Positions 37,839 to 49,200 of a stretch of 61,673 nucleotides of DNA are shown here, one piece after another. The translations under genes and the position numbers were made by a program. Positions within the stretch are counted from its first letter, which is position 1, and the number at the start of each line of letters is the position of its first letter. This stretch comes from Chitinophaga pinensis (lineage in GTDB: Bacteria > Bacteroidota > Bacteroidia > UBA7662). Under the pieces are notes generated by a model that saw only the letters and a list, made by a program, of their open reading frames with translations, had not been told where the DNA came from and made no database searches. The stretch is from contig CAMCHJ010000011.1 of NCBI GenBank assembly GCA_945874665.1, forward strand, positions 1 to 61,673. Reading direction: 5' to 3'.

Positions 37839-37911
37839 GCGGGAGTAGCTCAGTTGGTAGAGCGATAGCCTTCCAAGCTATAGGTCGCGAGTTCGAACCT
37901 CGTCTCCCGCT
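37839..37911 (+). tRNA. tRNA-Gly (anticodon TCC)
   Basis: A 73-base cloverleaf. The acceptor is GCGGGAG/CTCCCGC with discriminator T. The anticodon stem ATAGC/GCTAT encloses CTTCCAA, giving TCC. The T arm is GCGAG-TTCGAAC-CTCGT. CCA is not encoded. Confidence 0.95.
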
Positions 37912-37962
37912 CGGAAATGAAATAAAAAGACGAAAGACGTTCGTCTGTATATATAGAGTCAG

Positions 37963-38034
<72 letters not shown>

Positions 38035-38138
38035 CTAGCACCAATGCATTAACGTGTATTGGCTTGTCTATTTGGGATTGCCAAGTCTCAGATAACTTTA
38101 ATAATTGTACCAAACAGGATAATTTAAATAAAAACAAA

Positions 38139-39326
38139 ATGGCAAAGGAAAAATTCGACCGTTCCAAACCGCACGTAAACATCGGTACTATCGGTCACGT
38201 TGACCACGGTAAAACTACCCTCACAGCGGCTATCACGAAAGTGTTGGCTGAAAAAGGATGGTCAGAGGCTCGTTCATTCGAGTCTATTGACTCTGCTCCT
38301 GAAGAAAAAGAGCGTGGTATCACCATCAACACCGCACACGTAGAATACCAGACCTTGAACCGTCACTACGCACACGTAGACTGTCCAGGTCACGCCGACT
38401 ATGTTAAGAACATGGTTACTGGTGCCGCCCAAATGGACGGTGCTATCATCGTAGTAGCTTCTACCGATGGTCCAATGCCACAAACGCGTGAGCACATCCT
38501 CTTGGCTCGCCAGGTTGGTGTACCAGCGTTGGTTGTATTCATGAACAAAGTTGACATGGTTGATGACGAAGAGTTGTTAGACCTCGTTGAAATGGAAATT
38601 CGTGAACTCCTTTCTTTTTACAACTACCCAGGTGATGATATCCCAGTAATACGTGGTTCGGCACTTGGTGCTTTGAACGGCGAAGAGAAGTGGGTAAACA
38701 CTGTAATCGAGTTGATGGAAGCGGTAGATAACCACATCCCATTGCCTCCACGTCAGGTTGACCTCCCTTTCTTGATGCCAGTTGAGGACGTGTTCTCAAT
38801 CACTGGTCGTGGTACAGTTGCTACTGGCCGTATCGAGCGTGGTGTAATTAACACTGGTGATCCAGTAGATATCATCGGTATGGGTGCCGAAAATCTCAAG
38901 TCAACCGTAACTGGTGTTGAGATGTTCCGCAAGATCCTAGACCGTGGTGAAGCGGGTGACAACTCAGGTTTATTGTTACGTGGTGTAGAAAAAACCGATA
39001 TCCGTCGTGGTATGGTTATTTGTAAGCCAGGTTCAGTGAAGCCGCACCATGAGTTCAAAGCTGAAGTGTACGTATTGTCGAAAGAAGAAGGTGGCCGTCA
39101 CACGCCATTCTTTAACAAATACCGTCCTCAGTTCTATTTCCGTACTACAGACGTAACGGGTGAGATTTTCCTCCCGGACGGTGTAGAAATGGTAATGCCT
39201 GGTGATAACATTTCAATCACTGTAAACCTGATTTCGCCGATCGCGATGGAAAAAGGTTTGCGTTTCGCGATTCGCGAAGGTGGCCGTACCGTTGGTGCTG
39301 GTCAGGTGACTGAAATCATTGCATAA
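38139..39326 (+). CDS. tuf: Translation elongation factor Tu
   Basis: A 395-residue GTPase that delivers aminoacyl-tRNA. The start [20 protein letters not shown] is canonical; the longer open frame reaching back to 37977 runs through tRNA-Thr and is not used. GTPase motifs are GHVDHGKT (19-26), DCPGH (81-85) and NKVD (136-139). The leader from 38035 contains no gene. TAACTTTA at 38093-38100 with TTG at 38072-38074 could be a weak promoter, but cotranscription with the tRNAs is likely. No second tuf is in the window. Confidence 0.97.
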   Translation: MAKEKFDRSKPHVNIGTIGHVDHGKTTLTAAITKVLAEKGWSEARSFESIDSAPEEKERGITINTAHVEYQTLNRHYAHVDCPGHADYVKNMVTGAAQMDGAIIVVASTDGPMPQTREHILLARQVGVPALVVFMNKVDMVDDEELLDLVEMEIRELLSFYNYPGDDIPVIRGSALGALNGEEKWVNTVIELMEAVDNHIPLPPRQVDLPFLMPVEDVFSITGRGTVATGRIERGVINTGDPVDIIGMGAENLKSTVTGVEMFRKILDRGEAGDNSGLLLRGVEKTDIRRGMVICKPGSVKPHHEFKAEVYVLSKEEGGRHTPFFNKYRPQFYFRTTDVTGEIFLPDGVEMVMPGDNISITVNLISPIAMEKGLRFAIREGGRTVGAGQVTEIIA

Positions 39327-39346
39327 TTTAATCATTTAATTGATCT

Positions 39347-39376
39347 GGAATCTTCTCGGGCAACCGGGGAGATTTC
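39347..39376 (+). terminator. GCAA-tetraloop hairpin between tuf and tRNA-Trp
   Basis: Bases 39347-39359 pair with 39364-39376 over GCAA: 13 pairs, four of them G-U. There is no T run after it, so it may be a processing or mRNA-stabilising stem rather than a true terminator. The loop and closing bases (CGGGCAACCG) recur in the rpoC terminator. Confidence 0.55.
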
Positions 39377-39385
39377 AGTGTCTAT

Positions 39386-39458
39386 ACGGGTGTAGCTCAA
39401 TTGGCAGAGCGATGGTCTCCAAAACCATAGGCTGGGAGTTCGAGTCTCTCCACCCGTG
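39386..39458 (+). tRNA. tRNA-Trp (anticodon CCA)
   Basis: A 73-base cloverleaf. The acceptor is ACGGGTG/CACCCGT with discriminator G. The anticodon stem ATGGT/ACCAT encloses CTCCAAA, giving CCA. The T arm is GGGAG-TTCGAGT-CTCTC. Its place just before secE is conserved in many bacteria. Confidence 0.95.
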
Positions 39459-39472
39459 CAGCAGATAAGCTC

Positions 39473-39667
39473 ATGAACAAGATCAGATTATATATAAAAG
39501 AATCCAGCAACGAACTTTTGCATAAAGTAAGTTGGCCTACATGGGAAGAGTTGCAAAGCAGTCTGGTAGTAGTACTAGTGGCTTCGCTTATCTTTTCACT
39601 GGTGATATATGCGATGGACCTGGCCTTCTCTAACATACTGAGTGCGTTTTACCACCTCTTTGTTTAA
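39473..39667 (+). CDS. secE: Preprotein translocase subunit SecE
   Basis: A 64-residue single-span protein. The amphipathic KESSNELLHKVSWPTWEELQ region, with the signature VSWPTWEE, precedes one membrane helix (about 30-50). SecE clamps SecY (11870) in the SecYEG channel. It starts 15 bases after tRNA-Trp and precedes nusG by 12 bases. Confidence 0.95.
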   Translation: MNKIRLYIKESSNELLHKVSWPTWEELQSSLVVVLVASLIFSLVIYAMDLAFSNILSAFYHLFV

Positions 39668-39679
39668 TTCGATAGGAAT

Positions 39680-40213
39680 ATGGAATTAAAGTGGTACGTG
39701 GTGAGAGCCATCAGTGGTAAGGAGCGCAAAGCGAAAGAGTATTTGGAGTCGGAGATTACGCACATGGGTATTAAGGAACTGATTCCTCAGATCCTGATTC
39801 CTATGGAGAAGGTACTTCAATTGCGCAACGGTAAAAAGGTAGTGAAAGAAAGAAACTTCTTTCCCGGCTACATTTTGATCGAAGCGGCTCTTAATGCCGA
39901 TTTGGTAGGAACCATCATACAGATTCCAAATGTGATTGGCTTTCTAGGAGGCGACAATCCTACACCTTTGCGCGAATCAGAGGTGAACAAAATCCTCGGT
40001 AAGGTCGATGAAATGACTGAACAGGGTGAAATCTTGTCAAATCCATTCACCATTGGTGAGTCGGTGAAAGTGATGGACGGTCCGTTCAACGACTTCACAG
40101 GCGTGATTGAAGAGATTAACGAAGAAAAGAAAAAGCTCAAGGTAATGGTCAAAATTTTTGGTCGCCGTACGCCAATCGAGTTGAATTACATGCAAGTAGA
40201 AAAATTATCCTAA
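39680..40213 (+). CDS. nusG: Transcription termination/antitermination protein NusG
   Basis: A 177-residue NusG. The NGN domain starts KWYVVRAISGKERKAKEYLE, and the C-terminal KOW domain is VKVMDGPFNDFTGVIEEINE. It binds RNA polymerase and links it to Rho or to ribosomal S10. It lies between secE and rplK, the universal order. Confidence 0.96.
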   Translation: MELKWYVVRAISGKERKAKEYLESEITHMGIKELIPQILIPMEKVLQLRNGKKVVKERNFFPGYILIEAALNADLVGTIIQIPNVIGFLGGDNPTPLRESEVNKILGKVDEMTEQGEILSNPFTIGESVKVMDGPFNDFTGVIEEINEEKKKLKVMVKIFGRRTPIELNYMQVEKLS

Positions 40214-40226
40214 TACATAGAAGACA

Positions 40227-40670
40227 ATGGCAAAGGAAATCAGCGCGTTCATCAAGCTCCAGATTAAAGGAGGAGCTGCCAATCCAGCACCTCCAGTAGG
40301 TCCAGCACTCGGTTCAAAGGGTGTGAACATCATGGAGTTCTGTAAGCAGTTTAACGCCAGAACCCAGGAGAAAGCTGGAAAAGTATTACCCGTAGTGATT
40401 ACGGTTTACAGCGATAAGTCGTTCGACTTTATCGTAAAAACACCACCGGTGGCCATTCAATTGATCGAAGCATCTAAGGTGCAAAAAGGATCAGCACAGC
40501 CAAACCGTGTTAAAGTTGGTAATGTAAGCTGGGAACAGGTACGTGCAATTGCAGAAGACAAAATGCAAGACATGAATGCGTTTAAAGTAGAGTCTGCCAT
40601 GAAAATGGTAGCAGGTACAGCGCGGAGTCTTGGTATAAACATCACAGGGTCAGCCCCCTGGGATAACTAA
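40227..40670 (+). CDS. rplK: 50S ribosomal protein L11
   Basis: A 147-residue L11. The N-terminal domain has [20 protein letters not shown], including the prolines at the thiopeptide site. The C-terminal rRNA-binding domain ends with [15 protein letters not shown]. It forms the GTPase-associated centre with L10 and L7/L12. It starts 13 bases after nusG. Confidence 0.97.
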   Translation: MAKEISAFIKLQIKGGAANPAPPVGPALGSKGVNIMEFCKQFNARTQEKAGKVLPVVITVYSDKSFDFIVKTPPVAIQLIEASKVQKGSAQPNRVKVGNVSWEQVRAIAEDKMQDMNAFKVESAMKMVAGTARSLGINITGSAPWDN

Positions 40671-40684
40671 TTTAAATAGTTAAA

Positions 40685-41383
40685 GTGGCTAAATTAACCA
40701 AAAATCAAAAATTGGCTAACGCTAAGTTCGATCGGACGAAGGCGTACAAGCTCAACGAGGCTACGGCTTTGGTGAAAGAAATTTCTTACACCAAGTTTGA
40801 TCCATCGGTGGACTTGAACGTTCGTCTCGGTGTAGACCCACGCAAGGCCAATCAAATGGTTAGGGGTACGGTAACCCTTCCTCATGGGACCGGAAAAGTA
40901 GCACGAGTTCTCGTGTTATGCACCCCAGACAAAGAAGCAGAAGCGAAAGCTGCAGGTGCTGACTTTGTAGGATTGGACGAGTTCATCGCAAAAATTGAGG
41001 GCGGATGGACTGACGTTGATGTAATCATTACGCAACCAAGTGTCATGGCGAAAGTCGGTCGTTTGGGACGTGTATTAGGCCCCCGTGGTTTAATGCCGAA
41101 CCCTAAGACTGGTACAGTTACTGACAATGTTGGGCAAGCGGTTACTGACGTAAAAGGTGGCAAAATCGACTTTAAAGTAGACAAGTTCGGTATTGTTCAC
41201 GCTGGTATTGGTAGGGCTTCATTTGAACCGAAGCAATTAGAAGAAAACGCTGTTGAGCTGATTCAGACGATTGTAAAGTTGAAGCCTTCAGCTGCGAAGG
41301 GTACGTACATTAAGACAATCTTTATGTCTAGTACGATGAGCCCAGGTATTAACATTGAACCTAAATCAATTGCGGGGATCTAA
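40685..41383 (+). CDS. rplA: 50S ribosomal protein L1 (GTG start)
   Basis: A 232-residue L1 of the L1 stalk, which helps release E-site tRNA. It has [19 protein letters not shown] and the [18 protein letters not shown] start. The start codon is GTG at 40685. rplJ begins 3 bases after the stop. Confidence 0.95.
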   Translation: MAKLTKNQKLANAKFDRTKAYKLNEATALVKEISYTKFDPSVDLNVRLGVDPRKANQMVRGTVTLPHGTGKVARVLVLCTPDKEAEAKAAGADFVGLDEFIAKIEGGWTDVDVIITQPSVMAKVGRLGRVLGPRGLMPNPKTGTVTDNVGQAVTDVKGGKIDFKVDKFGIVHAGIGRASFEPKQLEENAVELIQTIVKLKPSAAKGTYIKTIFMSSTMSPGINIEPKSIAGI

Positions 41384-41386
41384 GAC

Positions 41387-41911
41387 ATGACAAGAGAAGA
41401 AAAAGCACTGATCATTGACGATCTCGCCGAGAAGCTCTCTCAGAGCCCGTTCTTTTACCTAACCGACAGCTCAAGCTTGACGGTGGAATCTATTAACAAG
41501 TTCCGTCGTTTATGCTTTGACAAAGGGGTGGAATTTAGAGTAGTAAAGAATACCCTGCTTCAGCAGGCCATGCAACGTGTAGATGCTACGGCATACGAAG
41601 GTTTGTATGACTCGTTGAAAGGCTCTACTTCTGTGATGTTTGCTGACCAGGGAAATATTCCTGCGAAGTTGCTCAAGGAGTTCCGTAGAAATTTCGATAA
41701 GCCATTGTTAAAAGCCGCTTACATTGATTCGGCTATTTATACAGGCGATAACCAACTTGATGCATTGGTAGCTGTGAAGTCTAAGTACGAACTCATTGGA
41801 GAGCTCGTAGGCTTGTTGCAGTCACCTGCTAAAAACGTTGTATCTGCACTGCAGTCTGGAGGCGGCAAAATTGCAGGCATTGTAAAAACCCTCCAGGAAA
41901 GAACAAATTAA
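41387..41911 (+). CDS. rplJ: 50S ribosomal protein L10
   Basis: A 174-residue stalk-base protein that carries L7/L12 dimers on its C-terminal helix. The start MTREEKALIIDDLAEKLSQS and FRVVKNTLLQQAM are typical. It is between rplA and rplL; no L10-binding leader is clear in the 3-base gap. Confidence 0.95.
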   Translation: MTREEKALIIDDLAEKLSQSPFFYLTDSSSLTVESINKFRRLCFDKGVEFRVVKNTLLQQAMQRVDATAYEGLYDSLKGSTSVMFADQGNIPAKLLKEFRRNFDKPLLKAAYIDSAIYTGDNQLDALVAVKSKYELIGELVGLLQSPAKNVVSALQSGGGKIAGIVKTLQERTN

Positions 41912-41943
41912 TAAAAAGAGAAAAACAATTTTAAATCAAAAAA

Positions 41944-42321
41944 ATGGCAGATTTGAAAGCATTCGCTGAGCAGTTGGTAAACTTGACAGTGAAAGAAGTA
42001 AACGAGTTAGCTCAAATATTGAAAGATGAGTACGGCATCGAGCCAGCAGCTGCTGCTGTTGCTGTTGCTGGTCCTGCTGCTGGTGGCGATGCCCCTGCTG
42101 CAGCTGTTCAAACTGAGTTTGACGTAATTTTGAAGAGCGCTGGCGCTCAGAAATTAAACATTGTGAAGTTGGTTAAGGACCTTACTGGTTTAGGCTTGAA
42201 AGAAGCTAAGGAATTGGTAGACGCGGCTCCTAAGGCCCTCAAAGAAAAGTGCCCGAAGGATGAAGCTGAAGCGTTGAAAGCTAAGCTTGAAGAAGCTGGC
42301 GCTGAGGTTGAGATCAAGTAA
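41944..42321 (+). CDS. rplL: 50S ribosomal protein L7/L12
   Basis: A 125-residue stalk protein. An N-terminal dimerisation domain is followed by an Ala-rich hinge (about residues 37-56) and the C-terminal factor-binding domain with [20 protein letters not shown] and [20 protein letters not shown]. It recruits EF-G and EF-Tu. A strong hairpin lies between it and rpoB. Confidence 0.97.
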   Translation: MADLKAFAEQLVNLTVKEVNELAQILKDEYGIEPAAAAVAVAGPAAGGDAPAAAVQTEFDVILKSAGAQKLNIVKLVKDLTGLGLKEAKELVDAAPKALKEKCPKDEAEALKAKLEEAGAEVEIK

Positions 42322-42346
42322 TTACTTGCAACCAGCATTCTGTGCT

Positions 42347-42383
42347 GTAGGCCTGCACCTGTTTTATCAGGTGTCAGGCCTAC
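42347..42383 (+). promoter_or_regulatory. Long hairpin between rplL and rpoB
   Basis: GTAGGCCTGCACCTG (42347-42361) pairs with CAGGTG (42368-42373) and CAGGCCTAC (42375-42383), a 15-bp stem with one bulged T and a 6-base loop. There is no T run after it. In E. coli this gap holds a partial terminator and an RNase III site; the same roles are plausible here but unproven. Confidence 0.7.
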
Positions 42384-42430
42384 GGCTATTTGTATTTGTG
42401 ATCACGGTGTTTAACATAAACAACTAATCT

Positions 42431-45400
42431 TTGGCAGCCAACATCACACCAGAGGGTAGAATAACATTCGCGTCGATTAACTCGACCATCGACTATCCCG
42501 ATTTCCTGGAAGTTCAAATTAAGTCTTTCCAGGACTTTTTCCAGTTGGAAACGCTTGCGGAGAACCGCACTAACGAAGGACTGTACAAGGTATTCGCGGA
42601 GAATTTCCCGATTACTGATGCCAGGAACAACTTCGTATTGGAATTCCTCGATTATTTCGTGGATCCACCAAGATACACCATTGAGGAATGTATCGAAAGA
42701 GGTCTGACTTATTCAGTACCCTTGAAGGCAAAGCTGCGCTTGTCGTGTAACGACGAAGAGCACGAAGACTTCGAAACCATTGTGCAAGATGTGTACCTCG
42801 GTACCATTCCATACATGACCCCAAAGGGCACCTTTGTGATCAATGGCGCAGAGCGCGTTATTGTGTCGCAATTGCACCGTTCACCGGGCGTGTTCTTTGG
42901 TCAAACTGTGCACAGCAACGGTTCGAAGTTATATTCGGCGCGTATCATACCTTTCAAAGGTTCATGGATTGAGTTTGCAACAGACGTAAACAACGTCATG
43001 TATGCCTACATTGACCGTAAAAAGAAGTTTCCGGTAACCACGCTGCTGCGTGCCATTGGATTTGATTCGGATAAAGATATCCTGAACATTTTCGATTTGG
43101 CTGACGAGATCAAAGTGAGCAAGACTGGTTTAAAGAAAGTAGTTGGACGTCGTTTAGCTGCTCGTGTTTTAAAGACATGGGTGGAAGATTTTGTAGATGA
43201 GGACACCGGTGAAGTAGTTTCTATCAACAGAAACGAAATCATTCTTGAGCGTGACACCCTCCTCGAAGATGAAATGATTGATCTGATCGTAGACGCAGGT
43301 GTGAAAAGTATCATCATGCACAAGGATGAGAACTTGCATGGCGACTATTCGATCATCTACAATACTTTGCAAAAGGACACTTCTAACTCAGAAAAAGAAG
43401 CCCTTGAGCACATTTATCGCCAATTGCGTAACGCTGAGCCACCAGATGAAGAATCTGCGCGCCAGATCATTGAGAAGTTGTTCTTCTCTGATAAGCGTTA
43501 TGACCTTGGTGAAGTAGGTCGTTACCGCATCAACCGCAAACTGGGCATGACTACCAGCAGCGATGTGCGTGTATTGACCAAAGAAGACATCATTGCGATT
43601 GTGAAATACCTCATTCAGTTGTCGAACTCAAAGGCCGACGTGGATGATATTGACCACTTGAGCAACCGTCGTGTTCGTACCGTAGGAGAGCAGTTGTATG
43701 CGCAGTTCGGCGTTGGTTTGGCCCGCATGGCCCGCACCATCCGTGAGCGCATGAACATCCGCGACAACGAGGTATTTACACCAACCGACTTGATCAATGC
43801 ACGTACGTTGAGTTCTGTGATCAACAGCTTCTTTGGTACCAACCAATTAAGTCAGTTCATGGACCAAACCAATCCGTTAGCTGAAATTACGCACAAGCGT
43901 CGTTTGTCGGCACTCGGACCCGGTGGTCTATCACGCGAACGTGCAGGTTTTGAGGTTCGTGACGTACACTACACCCACTACGGTCGTTTGTGTACCATCG
44001 AAACGCCTGAAGGCCCGAACATCGGTTTGATTTCATCACTCTGCGTACACGCCAAGATCAACGGCATGGGCTTCATCGAAACCCCATACCGCACGGTTGA
44101 CAAAGGCCGGGTAGAGGTTGAAAAAGACGTGGTGTTTTTGAGCGCAGAAGACGAAGACGAGCGCATCATTGCGCAGGCCAACGCGCCTTTGGATGTTAAA
44201 GGCAACTTTACCCGTGATTTGGTAAAATGTCGTTTGCAGGGTGACTTCCCAATTGTACAGCCTAACGATGTACAATTCATGGACGTTGCGCCGAACCAAA
44301 TTGTGGGTATTGCCGCCTCTTTGATTCCGTTCCTCGAGCATGACGATGCCAACCGCGCCTTGATGGGTTCGAACATGCAACGTCAGGCCGTACCATTGTT
44401 GCGTCCTGAGGCGCCAATCGTTGGTACAGGCTTAGAGGGCCGCATTGCCCGCGACTCGCGCGCCATGTTAACGGCAGAGGGCGATGGTATCGTGGAGTAT
44501 GTAGATGCTCGTTCGATTACGATTCGTTACAGCCGCAGCGAAGATGACATTTTGGCTAGCTTCGAAGGCGATGCTAAAACGTATAACCTCACCAAATTCC
44601 GCAAAACCAACCAATATACCAGCATCAACCACAAGCCCATCGTTAAGAAGGGCCAAGCGGTGAAAAAAGGTGATATTTTGGTAGAAGGATATGCCACCCA
44701 AAAGGGCGAATTGGCCCTCGGAAGAAACCTCAAAGTGGCTTTCATGCCATGGCAGGGTTACAACTTCGAGGATGCCATCGTTATTTCGGAGCGTGTAGTT
44801 CGTGAAGACTGGTACACATCGATTCACATCGAAGAGTTCGAACTTCAGGTGCGTGACACCAAGCGTGGTGAAGAAGAATTGACAGCAGACATCCCGAACG
44901 TGAGCGAAGAGGCTACCAAAGACCTCGACGAGCACGGCATCATCCGGGTGGGCGCGCACGTTCGTGAAGGCGACATCCTCATCGGCAAAATTACCCCAAA
45001 AGGCGAGAGCGACCCTTCTCCGGAAGAAAAACTCCTACGTGCCATTTTTGGTGATAAAGCTGGTGACGTGAAAGATGCTTCTTTGCGTGTTCCACCAAGC
45101 ATGACAGGTGTGGTGATCGACAAGAAATTGTTCTCTCGTGTTAAAAAAGACAAGCTTGCCAAGCAGGAAGAAAAAGTATTGGTTGAAAAAATCGATGCTC
45201 AGTTCAACCGCGAGGTAGGTGCATTGCGTGAAGTGTTGATCGACAAATTGTTGAGCATCGTTGAAGGCAAGGTATCGCAGGGTGTGTTTAATAACTACAA
45301 AGAAGAAGTGGTTGCGAAAGGCGTGAAGTTTACCCGTAAGGTGTTGACTGAAATCGACTTTAACAACGTAAACCCAGATGGCTGGATCGTAGATAAGGAA

Positions 45401-46243
45401 AAGAATGAGTTGACTAAAATCATGCTCAAGAACTACCAAATCAGACTTTCCGAAGTGATGGGCGATGCAAAGCGCAAGAAATTCGCCATCCAAGTGGGTG
45501 ACGAACTGCCATCAGGTATTTTGCGTTTGGCAAAAGTATATGTAGCACAAAAACGTAAGTTGCGTGTGGGTGATAAAATGGCCGGTCGTCACGGTAACAA
45601 GGGTATTGTTGCCCGTATTGTTCGCGACGAAGACATGCCATTTTTGGCCGACGGCACACCGGTTGACATCGTATTGAACCCATTGGGCGTACCATCACGT
45701 ATGAACCTTGGGCAGATTTACGAATCGGTTTTGGCTTGGGCAGGTAAGGAGTTGGGTTTGCGATTTGCAACGCCAATTTTTGACGGTGCGAGCTACGAAG
45801 AAGTGCGTGATTACACGATCAAAGCCGGCATTCCTGAATTGGGTGGTGCGCAATTGTACGATGGCCAGAGTGGCCAGCCGTTCGACCAGAAGACGACTGT
45901 GGGTGTGATTTACATGCTCAAACTCGGCCACATGGTAGATGACAAGATGCACGCACGTTCAATCGGGCCATACTCGCTCATTACCCAGCAGCCGTTGGGT
46001 GGTAAAGCACAGTTTGGTGGTCAGCGTTTCGGTGAGATGGAAGTTTGGGCACTCGAAGCATTCGGTGCAGCCAACATCTTACAAGAAATTTTGACTGTGA
46101 AGTCGGACGATATTGTGGGTCGTGCCAAGACTTACGAAGCGATTGTTAAAGGTGACAACCTGCCTATGCCAGGCTTACCTGAATCGTTCAACGTATTGCT
46201 GCACGAGTTACGCGGATTGTGTTTAGATGTTTCATTAGACTAA
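42431..46243 (+). CDS. rpoB: RNA polymerase beta subunit (TTG start)
   Basis: A 1270-residue beta subunit. The start is TTG at 42431: an in-frame TAA ends 3 bases upstream and the conserved sequence begins at once ([12 protein letters not shown]). The rifampicin region [20 protein letters not shown] has the wild-type Asp, His and Ser at the main resistance positions. [14 protein letters not shown] and the C-terminal [13 protein letters not shown] are present. It follows rplL by 109 bases and precedes rpoC by 16. Confidence 0.97.
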   Translation: MAANITPEGRITFASINSTIDYPDFLEVQIKSFQDFFQLETLAENRTNEGLYKVFAENFPITDARNNFVLEFLDYFVDPPRYTIEECIERGLTYSVPLKAKLRLSCNDEEHEDFETIVQDVYLGTIPYMTPKGTFVINGAERVIVSQLHRSPGVFFGQTVHSNGSKLYSARIIPFKGSWIEFATDVNNVMYAYIDRKKKFPVTTLLRAIGFDSDKDILNIFDLADEIKVSKTGLKKVVGRRLAARVLKTWVEDFVDEDTGEVVSINRNEIILERDTLLEDEMIDLIVDAGVKSIIMHKDENLHGDYSIIYNTLQKDTSNSEKEALEHIYRQLRNAEPPDEESARQIIEKLFFSDKRYDLGEVGRYRINRKLGMTTSSDVRVLTKEDIIAIVKYLIQLSNSKADVDDIDHLSNRRVRTVGEQLYAQFGVGLARMARTIRERMNIRDNEVFTPTDLINARTLSSVINSFFGTNQLSQFMDQTNPLAEITHKRRLSALGPGGLSRERAGFEVRDVHYTHYGRLCTIETPEGPNIGLISSLCVHAKINGMGFIETPYRTVDKGRVEVEKDVVFLSAEDEDERIIAQANAPLDVKGNFTRDLVKCRLQGDFPIVQPNDVQFMDVAPNQIVGIAASLIPFLEHDDANRALMGSNMQRQAVPLLRPEAPIVGTGLEGRIARDSRAMLTAEGDGIVEYVDARSITIRYSRSEDDILASFEGDAKTYNLTKFRKTNQYTSINHKPIVKKGQAVKKGDILVEGYATQKGELALGRNLKVAFMPWQGYNFEDAIVISERVVREDWYTSIHIEEFELQVRDTKRGEEELTADIPNVSEEATKDLDEHGIIRVGAHVREGDILIGKITPKGESDPSPEEKLLRAIFGDKAGDVKDASLRVPPSMTGVVIDKKLFSRVKKDKLAKQEEKVLVEKIDAQFNREVGALREVLIDKLLSIVEGKVSQGVFNNYKEEVVAKGVKFTRKVLTEIDFNNVNPDGWIVDKEKNELTKIMLKNYQIRLSEVMGDAKRKKFAIQVGDELPSGILRLAKVYVAQKRKLRVGDKMAGRHGNKGIVARIVRDEDMPFLADGTPVDIVLNPLGVPSRMNLGQIYESVLAWAGKELGLRFATPIFDGASYEEVRDYTIKAGIPELGGAQLYDGQSGQPFDQKTTVGVIYMLKLGHMVDDKMHARSIGPYSLITQQPLGGKAQFGGQRFGEMEVWALEAFGAANILQEILTVKSDDIVGRAKTYEAIVKGDNLPMPGLPESFNVLLHELRGLCLDVSLD

Positions 46244-46259
46244 TCGGAGGTTCACTCTT

Positions 46260-49200
46260 ATGTCATTTAAGAAAGAGTTCAAAATTAAAAGCAACTTCAC
46301 CAAGATCCGGATCGGATTGGCTTCACCAGAAACCATTCTTGACCGCTCTTACGGCGAAGTAACCAAGCCTGAAACCATCAACTACCGGACTTATAAGCCG
46401 GAGATGGGCGGTTTGTTTTGCGAGCGCATTTTTGGTCCAACCAAGGATTACGAATGTCATTGCGGCAAATACAAGCGTATCCGTTATAAGGGTATCGTTT
46501 GTGACCGTTGTGGGGTAGAAGTTACCGAAAAGAAAGTGCGTCGTGAGCGCATGGGCCACATCAAATTGGTGGTGCCTGTAGCGCACATTTGGTACTTCCG
46601 TTCGTTGCCAAACAAAATCGGTTATTTGTTAGGCTTGCCTACCAAAAAGCTCGACATGATCATTTATTATGAGCGTTATGTCGTAATTCAAGCTGGTTTG
46701 AAAGATGTGGATGGTATTCGCAAGATGGACTTCCTCACAGAGGAAGAATATCTCGACATCATCGATTCATTGCCACGTGAAAACCAGTATTTGGAAGAAA
46801 CCGATCCAAATAAATTCATTGCCAAGATGGGTGCTGATGCCTTGCACGACTTGCTCGCGCGCATCGACCTGGATGAGCTTTCGTACCAACTCCGTCACCA
46901 AGCGGCCACTGAAACGTCACAACAGCGTAAGAGCGAAGCGCTCAAGCGTTTGAAAATTGTGGAAGCTTTCCGTGGTGCCAACATGCACATGGTGAACCGT
47001 CCGGAGTGGATGATCGTGAAAATGGTTCCTGTGATTCCACCTGAACTGCGTCCGTTAGTTCCACTAGAAGGTGGTCGTTTTGCGACTTCCGACTTGAACG
47101 ATTTGTATCGTCGGGTAATCATCCGGAACAACCGTTTGAAGCGTTTGATTGAGATCAAAGCACCAGACGTGATTTTGCGCAACGAAAAGCGGATGTTGCA
47201 AGAGTCGGTTGACTCGTTGTTTGACAACAGCCGTAAAGTAAATGCCGTAAAAGCCGATGGCAACCGTGCCCTCAAATCATTGAGCGACATGCTCAAAGGT
47301 AAGCAAGGTCGTTTCCGTCAAAACTTGCTAGGTAAGCGAGTAGACTATTCAGGTCGTTCGGTAATTGTGGTTGGTCCAGAGCTCAAGCTGCACGAGTGTG
47401 GTTTGCCAAAAGACATGGCCGCCGAGCTATTCAAGCCGTTTATCATCCGCAAGATGATTGAGCGCGGTATTGTAAAGACTGTGAAGTCTGCCAAAAAGAT
47501 TGTAGACCGCAAAGACCCAGTGGTATGGGATATTTTGGAGAACGTAATGAAGGGTCACCCAGTGCTCCTCAACCGTGCCCCAACCCTCCACCGTTTGGGT
47601 ATCCAAGCGTTCCAGCCTAAAATGATTGAAGGCAAGGCCATTCAGTTGCACCCACTCGTATGTACGGCCTTCAACGCCGACTTCGACGGTGACCAGATGG
47701 CGGTACACGTACCGCTTGGTCATGCTGCTGTACTCGAGGCGCAGATGTTGATGTTGTCGTCGCACAACATCCTCAACCCGGCCAACGGTTCACCGATTAC
47801 TGTTCCTTCGCAGGACATGGTATTGGGCTTGTATTACATCACCAAAGGCCGCAAGAGCACTCCAGAAGTGAAAGTAAAAGGCGAAGGCCTCACTTTCTAC
47901 TCCTCTGAAGAAGCCATCATTGCTTACAACGATGGTAAGGTTGCTTTGCACGCTTGGGTGAAAGTGAGAACGCAAGTGCGTGACAAAGAAACCAATACAT
48001 TAAGCACCAAGGTGATTGACACGACTGTTGGTCGTATCATGTTTAACCAAGTGGCGCCAGATGCGATTGGCTTCGTAAACGAATTGTTGACCAAGAAGAG
48101 TCTTCGTGACTTGATTGGTGAGATTGTTCGTTGGACCGATTTGCCTACCACTGCCAAGTTTTTGGATGATATCAAAAACCTCGGTTTCCGCATGGCCTTC
48201 CAGGGAGGATTATCGTTTAACTTAAACGACGTAATGATTCCTGACAACAAGGTGACTTTGCTAGCCGAAGCGCAGAAAGAAGTGAATGAAGTAACTAATA
48301 ATTACAACATGGGCTTCATCACCAACAACGAACGCTACAACCAGGTAATTGACATTTGGACACGTATCAACAGCCGTATTACGGATACCTTGATGCGCGA
48401 GATTGCTGCCGACAAACAAGGCTTCAACTCGGTGTACATGATGTTGGACTCAGGTGCGCGTGGTTCGAAAGAGCAGATTCGTCAGTTGGGTGGTATGCGA
48501 GGTTTGATGGCCAAGCCGCAGAAAAGCGGTGGTGCTGGTGAGATCATCGAAAACCCAATTTTATCGAACTTTAAAGAAGGTTTATCCGTACTCGAGTACT
48601 TCATTTCTACCCACGGTGCCCGTAAAGGTTTGGCCGATACGGCCTTGAAAACAGCCGACGCCGGTTATTTGACCCGTCGTTTGCATGACGTGGCGCAGGA
48701 TGTAGTAATCACTGAGAGCGATTGTGGTACGTTGCGTGGAATTGAAACGTCGGCCCTCAAAGACAACGAAGACATTGTTGAGTCACTCAACGAGCGTATC
48801 GTAGGTCGTGTGGTGTTGAACGATTTGATCAACCCATTGACCAAAGAGCTCATCATTGCTGCTGGTGAAGAAATCACCGAAGACATTGCCAATGTAATTG
48901 ATTCATCGCCGATTGACAGCGTAGAAATACGCTCGGTATTGACGTGCGAATCGAAGATTGGTGTTTGTGCCAAGTGCTACGGCCGTAACCTTGCTACCAA
49001 TAAGATGGTACAAATGGGTGAAGCGGTTGGTGTAATTGCTGCACAGTCGATTGGTGAGCCAGGAACGCAGTTAACCCTCCGTACCTTCCACGTGGGTGGT
49101 GTTGCCGGTAACATTGCTACCGAATCTCAATTAGTTGCCAAGTTTGGCGGTTTGGTTGAGTTCGACGAAGTGCGTACCGTGAACTACAAAGGCGGTGATG

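Noticed and set aside
42384-42400. Promoter directly before rpoB (TATTTG-type sequence)
   Set aside because: It is one base short of TAnnTTTG and lacks a -33 partner, so readthrough from rplJL is the simpler view.
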